DNA of 64,000 nucleotides from Fusibacter paucivorans (lineage in GTDB: Bacteria > Bacillota > Clostridia > Peptostreptococcales > Acidaminobacteraceae), in NCBI RefSeq assembly GCF_018390735.1, contig NZ_JAHBCL010000011.1:1-64000 (forward strand). Reading direction: 5' to 3'. Below the pieces are notes generated by a model, which saw only the letters and a list, made by a program, of their open reading frames with translations, ran no database searches and was not told where the DNA came from. Positions 1-10,398 of this stretch are shown piece after piece. Position numbers and translations under genes: made by a program. Positions within the stretch are counted from its first letter, which is position 1. The number at the start of each line of letters is the position of its first letter.

Positions 1-216
<216 letters not shown>

Positions 217-252
217 AGTTGTTCCATTTAACTCATTATGAGCTAACCGTTA

Positions 253-629
253 GTATTGCGAAAAAGATGTTTGCGTTAGCAAATGTCGATCGCAATACGA
301 TTTTTAGCGCAGCTAAAAAAACTTTATTTTTCAGCTTTGCTATCCGTTGGTTTCTCTCGAAACCTTATCACTTTTTTCTGTTAAGTCGCTTCCTCTTTCG
401 ATTTCACAAACTCAAAGAATTGCGTGTTTTAATTCATTTGCGCTATTCAATTTTCAAGGTCCTACGGAAGTTTTTCAATACAGTAACTTTTCATAGAAAA
501 GTTATGAGTTTGAAAAACGGTTTTGACGTTAGTCAAAATCCTTCCTTATCTCTCGCCGTTTTCGCTACAGCACTTTTTCGCTAGAAAAAGCTGCGAGTAC
601 GAAAAGCGGTTTTTAGCGTTAGCTAAAAA
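253..629 (-). other. 16S rRNA leader with a series of short hairpins
   Basis: No protein gene is credible between the 16S gene and trpS. The transcribed leader (about 216-730) carries at least six inverted repeats: 253-260 with 291-298 enclosing 270-283; 301-308 with 312-319; 484-492 with 496-504; 521-527 with 532-538; 573-579 with 584-590; and 610-617 with 622-629. Three of them (270-283, 521-538, 610-629) share the top-strand loop GTTA, which on the RNA is UAAC closed by a G-C or C-G pair, a UMAC-type tetraloop. A TTCTTTGA element resembling boxA lies at about 413-420 on the minus strand. A role in antitermination or rRNA processing is inferred. Confidence 0.6.
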
Positions 630-735
630 TCTTACATTTGCTTTTTCCGAAACAATCTCAACATCTGTCAATCTTATTTCTTCACTCTCTTTCCCCTTCA
701 AAACAAGTCGTTTATTTGGATCAGACAGCTTTTAT

Positions 736-764
736 ATATTACCAGTTTTGCTTCATCATGTCAA
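736..764 (-). promoter_or_regulatory. rRNA operon promoter, proximal
   Basis: On the minus strand, TTGACA (complement of 759-764) is followed after 17 bp by TAATAT (complement of 736-741). The -35 is a perfect match and the spacing is optimal. It would start an rRNA leader of about 510 nt before the 16S 5' end. Confidence 0.75.
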
Positions 765-820
765 CACTTTTTTTCTTCAACATTCCGCTCAATTGGTACG
801 CCGCTTGACGCGACTTGATT

Positions 821-849
821 ATCTTACTATACTCAGATACTATCGTCAA
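821..849 (-). promoter_or_regulatory. rRNA operon promoter, distal
   Basis: TTGACG (complement of 844-849), a 17-bp spacer and TAAGAT (complement of 821-826) form a second sigma-A-type promoter 85 bp upstream of the proximal one. Tandem promoters are usual for rRNA operons. Confidence 0.6.
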
Positions 850-1135
850 CCCTTTTGCGACTTCTTTTTTTAAATTTCTTTTTTATCATACAAAGGTTGA
901 TATTCAATACATTTAATTCGTATTAATCAATACATTAATCATTTCTATGTAAATATTATACGTATCTAAACTTTTGTTATCATTATTATCTCAGCAATAT
1001 AAAATTTTCTATTTATTCACTTTCTTCATTATCTATTGTTTTATTTCATTTCTTTGTGGCTACTTAAATAAATCATACTTTTATAGAATGAACTTTCCTT
1101 TGTCTTAATCCATTTGTTTTCAATATTTCAGCGCC
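850..1135. other. AT-rich intergenic stretch, nothing recognised
   Basis: Between the distal rRNA promoter and the trpS promoter the sequence is very AT-rich. I see no open frame with a ribosome-binding site, no T-box elements and no strong hairpin. It separates two divergent transcription units. Confidence 0.5.
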
Positions 1136-1164
1136 TTGACGATCATTTTTAGAAAGTTTATAAT
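1136..1164 (+). promoter_or_regulatory. trpS promoter
   Basis: TTGACG at 1136-1141, a 17-bp spacer, and a perfect TATAAT at 1159-1164. The predicted start at about 1171 leaves only about 40 nt before the ATG, too short for a T-box leader. Confidence 0.75.
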
Positions 1165-1209
1165 AATTTTAACGTTTCTTACACTATTATAAGGAGGATA
1201 TCGTTTACG

Positions 1210-2196
1210 ATGCAGAGAATATTTTCCGGTGTTCAACCAACCGGTCAAATACATTTGGGCAATTATATTACCATGAAAAACTTTGTTAAACAGCAAGATG
1301 ATAAAGACTGTTTTTATTGTGTCGTCAATATGCATTCTATTACATTGCCCCAAGATCCTGAAGAATTGAGAAAAAGAACGATAGAACTTGCAGCGCTTTA
1401 TTTAGCCATTGGTTTAGATCCCCAAAAAATGACCTTATTTGTACAATCTCAAGTTTCAGCGCATGCTGAACTCGCTTGGATCTTAAATTGTTTTTCCTAT
1501 GTTGGTGAACTCAATCGCATGACACAGTTTAAGGAAAAGTCTCTTGGTAAAACAACTGTAACAGCCGGTCTTTTCACTTATCCCGTTTTAATGGCTGCCG
1601 ATATTTTACTTTATGATGCTAATTTTGTGCCTGTTGGCAATGATCAGAAACAACATTTGGAATTAACAAGAGATATTGCAACACGCTTTAATAATCGATT
1701 TGGGGATACTTTTATCATTCCTGAACCAATGATTGCAAAAGTTGAAGATGGTGCACGTATTATGTCATTAGATGATCCAACTCAAAAAATGAGCAAGAGT
1801 AATCCAAATGAATTTTCTAAAATCACCTTATTAGATACACCTGCAAAAATTAAAAAATCCATTATGCGTGCAACAACAGACAGTGATGGCTTTATCGCCT
1901 ATGATCTTGAAAACAAACCAGGTGTCAGTAATCTACTTACGATTTATGCACAATTCTCTGGCTTGCCAATTGAAGAAGTCGTCAAAAAATATGATGGACA
2001 AGGATACGGCAATCTCAAGAAAGATCTTGTTGAATTAGCAAATTTAGAAATTGGCAAAGTTCAAACTGAGTATCAGCGCATATTAGATGATGGTGTCGTG
2101 ATTGATGTCTTAAAGAACGGCAGAGAACGTGCCAATAGTATCGCAACTGAAGTTTTAGATCGTGTCCGTAGTAAAGTTGGATTTGTTACATTCTAA
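1210..2196 (+). CDS. trpS: Tryptophan--tRNA ligase
   Basis: Class I aminoacyl-tRNA synthetase that charges tRNA-Trp with tryptophan in the cytoplasm, using ATP. The 328-residue length is normal for the family. The HIGH-type signature appears as HLGNY at about residues 15-19 after GVQPTGQI, and KMSKS lies at about residues 193-197. The GDMTQFKEKS-type segment is present as RMTQFKEKS near residue 105. Translation starts at ATG 1210 behind AAGGAGG at 1191-1197. It is a single-gene unit with its own promoter and a strong terminator, read head-on to leftward replication. No T-box or other tryptophan-sensing leader is visible, so control is probably not by charged-tRNA antitermination. Confidence 0.97.
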   Translation: MQRIFSGVQPTGQIHLGNYITMKNFVKQQDDKDCFYCVVNMHSITLPQDPEELRKRTIELAALYLAIGLDPQKMTLFVQSQVSAHAELAWILNCFSYVGELNRMTQFKEKSLGKTTVTAGLFTYPVLMAADILLYDANFVPVGNDQKQHLELTRDIATRFNNRFGDTFIIPEPMIAKVEDGARIMSLDDPTQKMSKSNPNEFSKITLLDTPAKIKKSIMRATTDSDGFIAYDLENKPGVSNLLTIYAQFSGLPIEEVVKKYDGQGYGNLKKDLVELANLEIGKVQTEYQRILDDGVVIDVLKNGRERANSIATEVLDRVRSKVGFVTF

Positions 2197-2231
2197 TCGT
2201 GAGATCTATTAAAAAAACACATTATGTATTT

Positions 2232-2277
2232 AAAAGGTTGTTTTACTGTATCAATTACAGCAAAGCAACCTTTTTAT
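2232..2277 (+). terminator. Intrinsic terminator of trpS
   Basis: An outer stem AAAGGTTG (2233-2240) with CAACCTTT (2266-2273) encloses an inner stem CTGTA/TACAG (2246-2250, 2256-2260), followed by a T-run. It also has T-rich sequence on the other strand, so it may stop sigB transcription arriving from the right. Confidence 0.8.
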
Positions 2278-2311
2278 TATCAACTATATATTATAGCTCT
2301 ATTATAAATAA

Positions 2312-3109
2312 TCAAATTTCATTAAGTTTATTCAATTCCTTGCGAAATTTTTTAATAATTTTCTTTTCCATTCGAGAAACGGTCATTTGAGAAACATTGA
2401 GTTCATCTGCCACTTGAATTTGCGTCTTATTCTCAAAAAAACGATCATTGACGATTTTAATTTCAACTTCATTTAATTTTTTCATACACATACTGATAAA
2501 ATCTCTATTTTCAATCGTGTCAAAATATTTATCGTCTTTGCCAATAATGTCTTGTAATTGGATGTCTTTATCATCACCGGAAGAATCATAAGTGACATCC
2601 AGTGATTTTGGCGTATAAACTTGAGAAGCTTCCATCGCTTCAATGACTTCCTCTTCTGTAACATTCAAATATTCTGCAATATCACTGACTTTCGGAATAC
2701 GCTGCAAATCTTGTTGAAGTTTTGCTTTTGCTAAGTTGATTTTCTTGGATAATTCTTGAATTCTTCTTGGTACTCTAACTGACCAACCCTTATCTCTAAA
2801 GTATTTCTTAATTTCACCAATGATAGTTGGCGTTGCAAAACTAGAAAACTCAAATCCCTTATCAACGTCAAATCGTTCAATTGCATAGATTAGCCCTAAT
2901 GAAGCTACTTGATAAATATCTTCATAATCTATGCCTTTGTTTATGAACTTTTTGGCTAAAATTTCTGTGATGTACATATGACGGTTGATGAGTTCATTTC
3001 TGATTTCAATATCCCGATTATCTCTGTAGACCATAAAGAGCTCTTTTGTTTCAATGCCACCAAAAGCGCTATTGTGATGATCTTTGTTCTTCTTTATTTT
3101 TTTATCCAT
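2312..3109 (-). CDS. sigB: RNA polymerase sigma factor, SigB/SigF/SigG family
   Basis: Alternative sigma factor of the sigma-70 family, group 3 (general-stress/sporulation type). Sigma region 2 is clear at about residues 60-110 (EDIYQVASLGLIYAIERFD, then a FATPTIIGEIKKYFRDKGW segment), region 3 at about 125-165, and a region 4 helix-turn-helix (QVADELNVSQMTVSRMEKKI) near the C-terminus. Assignment to SigB rather than SigF rests on the partner genes: the adjacent anti-sigma kinase resembles RsbW more than SpoIIAB. I choose ATG 3109 over ATG 3115 because AGGGG at 3119-3123 is 9 nt from the former and only 3 nt from the latter. Last gene of rsbV-rsbW-sigB. No rsbU/rsbT-like regulator is nearby. 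Confidence 0.88.
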   Translation of the reverse strand: MDKKIKKNKDHHNSAFGGIETKELFMVYRDNRDIEIRNELINRHMYITEILAKKFINKGIDYEDIYQVASLGLIYAIERFDVDKGFEFSSFATPTIIGEIKKYFRDKGWSVRVPRRIQELSKKINLAKAKLQQDLQRIPKVSDIAEYLNVTEEEVIEAMEASQVYTPKSLDVTYDSSGDDKDIQLQDIIGKDDKYFDTIENRDFISMCMKKLNEVEIKIVNDRFFENKTQIQVADELNVSQMTVSRMEKKIIKKFRKELNKLNEI

Positions 3110-3141
3110 GAACATCAGCCCCTAATTTAATCGTCATTGAA

Positions 3142-3540
3142 TTACTCAATTATTTTACTCATTATGATCTTTGTTCCGTGACCTTCTCCAGTTTCAATAC
3201 TAACATTGTCCATTAAAGATTTAATGATAAATAAGCCAAGTCCATTCTCTTGGGGTTCTTCTAACTTTGGTTCAACGTAATTATTGTAATTAAATCCTGC
3301 GCCAAAATCCTTGATCTCAATAACCAACGTCAAATCGTTTCGGATAAATTCCAAATTATACGTGTCATGCGAACCCGAATGCAATACTGCGTTGTTACAA
3401 GCTTCACCAACTGCCAACTTAATATCCTCAATTGCTTCAATGTCAAACCCCATCTTATTTGCGACAAAAGAAGCTGTCAGTCTTGCGACACTGACATATT
3501 CAGGCTTACTAGGCAATGATAAATTTACGACATCATTCAT
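3142..3540 (-). CDS. rsbW: Anti-sigma factor serine kinase, RsbW-like
   Basis: GHKL-fold ATPase that in this family both binds the sigma factor and phosphorylates the STAS antagonist. All ATP-binding boxes are visible: the N-box (KLAVGEACNNAVLHS), the G1 box (IKDFGAGFN) and the G2 box (NGLGLFIIKSLMDNV). The N-terminal KPEYVSVARLTASFVA is closer to RsbW than to SpoIIAB. About 132 residues, a usual length. The longest frame begins at a GTG (3541-3543), but the following ATG is better spaced from GGTGGAG. It sits 32 bp upstream of sigB and 29 bp downstream of rsbV, which fits a partner-switching operon. Confidence 0.88.
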   Translation of the reverse strand: MNDVVNLSLPSKPEYVSVARLTASFVANKMGFDIEAIEDIKLAVGEACNNAVLHSGSHDTYNLEFIRNDLTLVIEIKDFGAGFNYNNYVEPKLEEPQENGLGLFIIKSLMDNVSIETGEGHGTKIIMSKIIE

Positions 3541-3569
3541 CACGATACTCCACCTTTACTCTCATAAAA

Positions 3570-3884
3570 TTAACGAATAGAAAAAATTTTATCCAACCCC
3601 GTCAATGAAAAAATCTTTAAAATACTAGGTTTTAATTTTTCAAACATGACGGTATGATTGCCGATCTTCACATTTTTATAAAAACTGATTAATACCCCTA
3701 ACCCCGTACTGTCGATATATTCGAGGTTTTCACATTTAAAAATGAAATCTGCCTGTTTTTTTTCATTTAACTGGTTGAGTTCATCTTTTAATACTGACTT
3801 TGAATTAATATCAATTTCCCCCATTAATTCAATCTCCCAACAATTTTCCGAATCATTGAAACTCGAGTTGAGCTTTAAAGACAT
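3570..3884 (-). CDS. rsbV: Anti-sigma factor antagonist, STAS domain (RsbV-like)
   Basis: A 104-residue STAS-domain protein. In its unphosphorylated form an RsbV protein binds RsbW and frees the sigma factor. The phospho-acceptor motif is intact as YIDSTGLGVL, with Ser59 as the expected phosphorylation site. The start is well defined: ATG 3884 lies 8 nt from AAGGAGG. It is first in the rsbV-rsbW-sigB operon, behind a sequence that matches a sigma-B promoter, so the module probably activates itself once RsbV is dephosphorylated. The phosphatase that would do this (RsbU/RsbP/RsbZ type) is not in the window. Confidence 0.9.
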   Translation of the reverse strand: MSLKLNSSFNDSENCWEIELMGEIDINSKSVLKDELNQLNEKKQADFIFKCENLEYIDSTGLGVLISFYKNVKIGNHTVMFEKLKPSILKIFSLTGLDKIFSIR

Positions 3885-3916
3885 TGAATTTTACCTCCTT
3901 CTAAAAACTTGAACTA

Positions 3917-3942
3917 ATACCATTATACTATATGACCGAAAC
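3917..3942 (-). promoter_or_regulatory. Candidate sigma-B-dependent promoter of the rsbV operon
   Basis: On the minus strand, GTTTCG (complement of 3937-3942), a 14-bp spacer and TGGTAT (complement of 3917-3922) lie about 30-55 bp upstream of rsbV. This fits the Bacillus sigma-B form GTTT-N12-15-GGGTAT. A TATAAT overlaps at 3922-3927 but has no good -35 at 17 bp. Autoregulation by sigma-B is inferred. Confidence 0.6.
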
Positions 3943-4118
3943 AATACGACTATTTTTTTTTACTGCCGTATGAGGTACATTCATGTATCTTATTTTATCG
4001 TTTTTATTAATATTTGTTAATAGTTTTAATGTACTTCCAGATGTCCTTTTTTGTTATGATAGTAAAAAGACATTATTATCATCTATTTGAATGATAAATT
4101 TAGTTCATTGGAGGCATT

Positions 4119-5756
4119 ATGCGATTTCTAAAAAGCTGGCAATTTATTTTGTCTATTTCAATTATCATTGCCTTTTCATTTCTATTTTCTGTTCTTTACC
4201 AAGATGCCACTGCCTTTCCAAAAGAAAATTGGTCAAGGGCAGTCGCAATAGACAGAATTGAAAATCTGGAAGATTCAGAAGCCTATTATCAGTCCTATTT
4301 CGATATTGAAACGGATGATTCATTCATTTATATTGGTCAAATTGTAAATGATATCTTTAAATTAGCAGTTTATAATGCACAATTTGACCTTATTAATCAT
4401 TATACTTATGCTCTATCTTTAAATGATGAGAAAGTTGAACAGATGTCACTTGTTCGAAGCGATAGTGGTTTTGACTTATTTATCGTTTTAAACAAAACAT
4501 TGATTCGAAAATCATTTAATCAAGATTTAAAGACAATGACATCTGATGATATTATTGCATCAAATATTGAGCAGATTGTATTAAAGAAGCAGTACGCTGT
4601 TTACCAGATTGGTGATGATTTTTATAATACTAACAGCTTAAAACAATCTTTTATGTTTAAAAGAGATGACGTTGAAGGTTTTGATTTTGATATTAATCCT
4701 GAAAGTCAAAAACTCTATCTTTCTTTAATGACTTATCATAATGGTAAATATTATGCAAATGCCGGCATTTATGATTATGCATCTGATCAGATGGTACTCA
4801 ATGAACTAAAAGCTTTAAAATCACCTTCGGCAACTGTACCGTTAGAAATTGAATCTTATTATGCCGACGCTAATTTATATACCATATTTTCGCTTAAAAA
4901 CACAAAATATGGCCAAAATTTAAATAATTTTCTGATGCTTTCTGGAGATACGCTTCAGATTACAGCAGATAGTGAATTCTCTAATAATAGTTATTCACCA
5001 AAATTTCAATTTAACAGTTTTAATCACCAGACGGTTTTAACTTTTAATGATTTAAGTTTTATTGGTAAAACGGATGTAGGTTCTCAAGCAAAATCATTTA
5101 ATAATATACTCATCTCTCCAACTTTTGATATGATCACAACGCCATTAACCAATTCTCAATATTACGCACCAAATAAAATACTTGTCAATTTTAATGCGTA
5201 TCAATACCTTATTAGCAATGAATATGCAAATGGTGTCAATACACTTTATGTCAATAGCAATCAACCAGATTTAATGATTAAAAGTCGACATTTTTCTAGT
5301 GATCAGTTTTTGTCTATTTTATTTAATAGTTTAACGTATATTCCTGCAAGTTTAATGGCACTTTTTGCACCATTAATTTTACTCGTTTTTCCAGTTGTCA
5401 TCATTATTTTACCAATTGCTATTTTCAAAATGTCATGGGCTGAAAAAAATCAAAAAAAAATGCTATGGATAGCAATTGGTGTTTACCTTCTTTCAAAAGT
5501 CTACTATTTTTATAGCAATCACAGCGATTTTATCATTGCCAATATGGGATTAGGTGCAGAGCCTTATCATATTGCAAATGCTTTTAATCTTATCTTATTT
5601 GGCATTTTTACATCGCTCATTAGCCTTGGCTGTTTAAATTATTATACACAGCGCAAAATTAATCCTTACTTTATTAATCAGTTTGCATTTTTTTATGCAA
5701 TGGAACTGATACAAATATTATTTTATTTTGTCATCTATACGGTTATGTATCTTTAA
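4119..5756 (+). CDS. Membrane protein of unknown function
   Basis: I do not recognise this 545-residue protein. It starts at ATG 4119 behind TTGGAGG. Residues 7-27 form one hydrophobic helix, then about 370 residues follow with alternating short hydrophobic strands and polar turns (repeated patterns such as FDLINHYTY, KLYLSLMTYHNGKYYAN) that look like a beta-propeller or other all-beta extracytoplasmic domain. From about residue 400 there are four likely membrane segments with a basic loop (KMSWAEKNQKKM) between the first two. The layout suggests a surface domain held by helices at both ends. It is monocistronic, sits between sigB and gyrA, and faces gyrA across a shared terminator. Whether sigma-B controls it cannot be told. 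Confidence 0.7.
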   Translation: MRFLKSWQFILSISIIIAFSFLFSVLYQDATAFPKENWSRAVAIDRIENLEDSEAYYQSYFDIETDDSFIYIGQIVNDIFKLAVYNAQFDLINHYTYALSLNDEKVEQMSLVRSDSGFDLFIVLNKTLIRKSFNQDLKTMTSDDIIASNIEQIVLKKQYAVYQIGDDFYNTNSLKQSFMFKRDDVEGFDFDINPESQKLYLSLMTYHNGKYYANAGIYDYASDQMVLNELKALKSPSATVPLEIESYYADANLYTIFSLKNTKYGQNLNNFLMLSGDTLQITADSEFSNNSYSPKFQFNSFNHQTVLTFNDLSFIGKTDVGSQAKSFNNILISPTFDMITTPLTNSQYYAPNKILVNFNAYQYLISNEYANGVNTLYVNSNQPDLMIKSRHFSSDQFLSILFNSLTYIPASLMALFAPLILLVFPVVIIILPIAIFKMSWAEKNQKKMLWIAIGVYLLSKVYYFYSNHSDFIIANMGLGAEPYHIANAFNLILFGIFTSLISLGCLNYYTQRKINPYFINQFAFFYAMELIQILFYFVIYTVMYL

Positions 5757-5816
5757 TCTTAATCTTTAATTTTCTATATTGATATTACAACTTGTCATTT
5801 AAGAAATATTGCATAT

Positions 5817-5851
5817 AAAAATCCAGATGTATTTATACACCTGGATTTTTT
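5817..5851. terminator. Bidirectional terminator between the membrane protein gene and gyrA
   Basis: A 10-bp stem AAAAATCCAG (5817-5826) and CTGGATTTTT (5841-5850) with T-runs on both strands separates the convergent genes at 4119-5756 and 5932-8463. Confidence 0.8.
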
Positions 5852-5931
5852 GATTTAAATCTTATTTAAAAAGTATTTGAGCTCAAGACTTTTTGAATGA
5901 TCTGAATTCAGAAATAACTTTCAAAATCAGC

Positions 5932-8463
5932 TTAAGATTCTGGCGGTGTTTCTTCAACCGCTTCTGTATCTTCTAAAACAACTTCTTCAACTTCGTCGTC
6001 CTCTTCACCTTCTTCAATTTTTGCAATTGAAACGAGTTTGGTATCATCGTCAACGCGCATGAGCTTGACGCCAGAAGCAATACGGCCTGTAATACTGATT
6101 TCGTCTATTTTAATACGAATAAGAACGCCACTGTCATTAATAATCATAAGGTCTTCATGATCCTGTGTCACTTTTGCACCAATGACATTGCCAGTTTTAC
6201 TATTGAGATTATAAGTCATAATCCCCTTGCCGCCACGCGTCTGCTGACGATATTCGGAAAGCGGTGTTCGTTTTCCGTAGCCATTTTCAGAAACAACAAG
6301 CAACTTACTTTCTTCTAAAACAATGTCCATGTCAATAACATAATCACGATCCATAAGTTTAATTGCACGGACACCTGTTGCTGTTCTTCCCATTGGGCGT
6401 ACATCATTTTCATCAAATCTAATTGATTTGCCCTTTGTCGTCACAACGATTAATTCATCATTACCCGTGGTCTTTTTAACAGAAATCAATTGGTCATCTT
6501 CATTTAGATTAATTGCAATGAGTCCTGTTTTACGAGATGTATCAAATTGATCAAGTGTCGTTTTTTTGATGACACCATACTTGGTGCATAGTGTCAAAAA
6601 GCCATTGTCAAAGTCTTTAATTGGTACAATCGCCGATACGAATTCCTCACTCTCTAGCGGCAGCATGTTGACGATAGCAGATCCCTTTGAAATTCTAGAT
6701 CCCTCTGGTATCATATATGCCTTCATGCGATAAACTTTGCCTCGATTCGTAAAGAAGAGCAAATAATCATGTGTTGAGGTCGTAAATATATCCTTAACAA
6801 AATCTTCTTCTCTTGTAGAAAGCCCCGTTTTACCTCTTCCACCGCGTTTTTGTGAAACGTATTCGCCTGTAGAGACACGCTTAATATAACCAGCATGTGT
6901 TAAGGTTATAATGACTTCATCCTCTTCAATGAGATCTTCATAGTCAATTTCATCAGGATTAATACTAATTATCGTACGTCGCTCATCACCGTATTGCTTT
7001 TTAATTCTCAATAGATCTTCTCGGATAATATTCATTAATTTATGATCATTTGCCAACAAATCTTCAAGATAAGCAATCAGTTTTTTAATTTCCTGATACT
7101 CATTTTCAATTTTTTCACGTTCAAGTCCCTGCAGTCTCCTCAGACGCATATCGACAATAGCTTTTGCCTGAATCTCACTAAGGTTAAAACGTTCCATCAG
7201 ACGCAGTTCTGCATCATTGTAAGATGCGCGAATTATTTTGATAATTTCATCGATGTTATCAATGGCAATGCGCAATCCTTCCAAAATATGCGCACGATCC
7301 TGCGCTTTTTTTAGGTCAAATTGAACACGCCTCGTTTCAACAATTCGCTGGTGTTTAATATATTCAACAAGCATTTGCTTTAAATTAAGTACTTTTGGTT
7401 CTCCGCCTACAAGTGCCAGCATGATAATGCTGTAAGTAACTTGCAACTGAGAATTTTTATAGAGTTGATTGAGCATGATATTCGCATTGACGTCTTTTCG
7501 GAGTTCTATAACGATTCGAATACCATTTCGATTACTTTCATCTCTTAGATCAGTAATACCGTCAACGCGCTTATTTCGGACGAGATCTGCTATGCCTTCA
7601 ATCAACTTTGATTTATTGACTTGATATGGAATTTCTGTAACGACAATTCGACTCTTGCCATTTTTCATTTCTTCAATTTCGGCTTTGGATCTTAAAATGA
7701 TTCGGCTTCGACCTGTGCGGTATGCACGTTTAATGCCCTCAACACCCATAATTTCAGCACTTGTTGGAAAATCGGGGCCTTTAATAAGTTCCATGAGTTC
7801 ATAAACGTCTGTCTCAGGATCGTCAATGAGTTTAATAACCCCATCAATGACTTCACCTAGATTATGCGGTGGAATTGACGTTGCCATCCCAACGGCAATA
7901 CCATTTGAACCATTGACGAGTAAATTTGGAAAACGGCTTGGTAATACTTGAGGTTCTTTTTCCGTTTCATCAAAGTTAGGACTATAATCAATCGTGTCTT
8001 TTTCAATATCTTTTAAAAGCTCACCGGCAAGTTTCGTCATTCTCGCCTCTGTATAACGCATGGCTGCAGCACCATCACCGTCAATGGAACCAAAGTTTCC
8101 GTGGCCGTCAACAAGCTGATAACGCATTGAAAAGTCTTGTGCAAACCGCACCATTGCATTATAAATAGACGAATCACCATGTGGATGGTATTTACCAATA
8201 ACTTCCCCGACAATACGTGCTGATTTTCGATGCGGTTTATCATAGGTAAAATTAATTTCATTCATTGCATACAATATACGCCTGTGAACTGGCTTTAAGC
8301 CATCTCTAACATCTGGAAGCGCACGGCTGACAATAACACTCATCGCATACTCAATATAGGATTTGCGCATTTCATCCATAATGTCTACATGAATGATGGT
8401 TTCATTTTGATTTAACGATTCGTTGATTTCCTCTTGATCGATATCGTTTGATTTATCACTCAA
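5932..8463 (-). CDS. gyrA: DNA gyrase subunit A
   Basis: Breakage-reunion subunit of the type II topoisomerase that introduces negative supercoils, working as an A2B2 complex. The catalytic tyrosine is Tyr137 in [11 protein letters not shown]. The C-terminal wrapping domain carries the GyrA-box as [10 protein letters not shown], which separates it from ParC. The C-terminus is acidic ([22 protein letters not shown]). The frame starts at a TTG (8461-8463) 8 nt from GGAGG; the next ATG, at residue 29, has no such site. In the quinolone-resistance region, [11 protein letters not shown] gives Ser98 (E. coli Ser83) and Asn102 (E. coli Asp87). It lies 12 bp after gyrB in the same operon. Confidence 0.97.
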   Translation of the reverse strand: MSDKSNDIDQEEINESLNQNETIIHVDIMDEMRKSYIEYAMSVIVSRALPDVRDGLKPVHRRILYAMNEINFTYDKPHRKSARIVGEVIGKYHPHGDSSIYNAMVRFAQDFSMRYQLVDGHGNFGSIDGDGAAAMRYTEARMTKLAGELLKDIEKDTIDYSPNFDETEKEPQVLPSRFPNLLVNGSNGIAVGMATSIPPHNLGEVIDGVIKLIDDPETDVYELMELIKGPDFPTSAEIMGVEGIKRAYRTGRSRIILRSKAEIEEMKNGKSRIVVTEIPYQVNKSKLIEGIADLVRNKRVDGITDLRDESNRNGIRIVIELRKDVNANIMLNQLYKNSQLQVTYSIIMLALVGGEPKVLNLKQMLVEYIKHQRIVETRRVQFDLKKAQDRAHILEGLRIAIDNIDEIIKIIRASYNDAELRLMERFNLSEIQAKAIVDMRLRRLQGLEREKIENEYQEIKKLIAYLEDLLANDHKLMNIIREDLLRIKKQYGDERRTIISINPDEIDYEDLIEEDEVIITLTHAGYIKRVSTGEYVSQKRGGRGKTGLSTREEDFVKDIFTTSTHDYLLFFTNRGKVYRMKAYMIPEGSRISKGSAIVNMLPLESEEFVSAIVPIKDFDNGFLTLCTKYGVIKKTTLDQFDTSRKTGLIAINLNEDDQLISVKKTTGNDELIVVTTKGKSIRFDENDVRPMGRTATGVRAIKLMDRDYVIDMDIVLEESKLLVVSENGYGKRTPLSEYRQQTRGGKGIMTYNLNSKTGNVIGAKVTQDHEDLMIINDSGVLIRIKIDEISITGRIASGVKLMRVDDDTKLVSIAKIEEGEEDDEVEEVVLEDTEAVEETPPES

Positions 8464-8475
8464 CGCTGTTTCCTC

Positions 8476-10398
<1,923 letters not shown>

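Noticed and set aside
1136-1209. T-box riboswitch upstream of trpS
   Set aside because: The promoter is only about 45 bp from the start codon, and no T-box sequence or specifier hairpin is visible.
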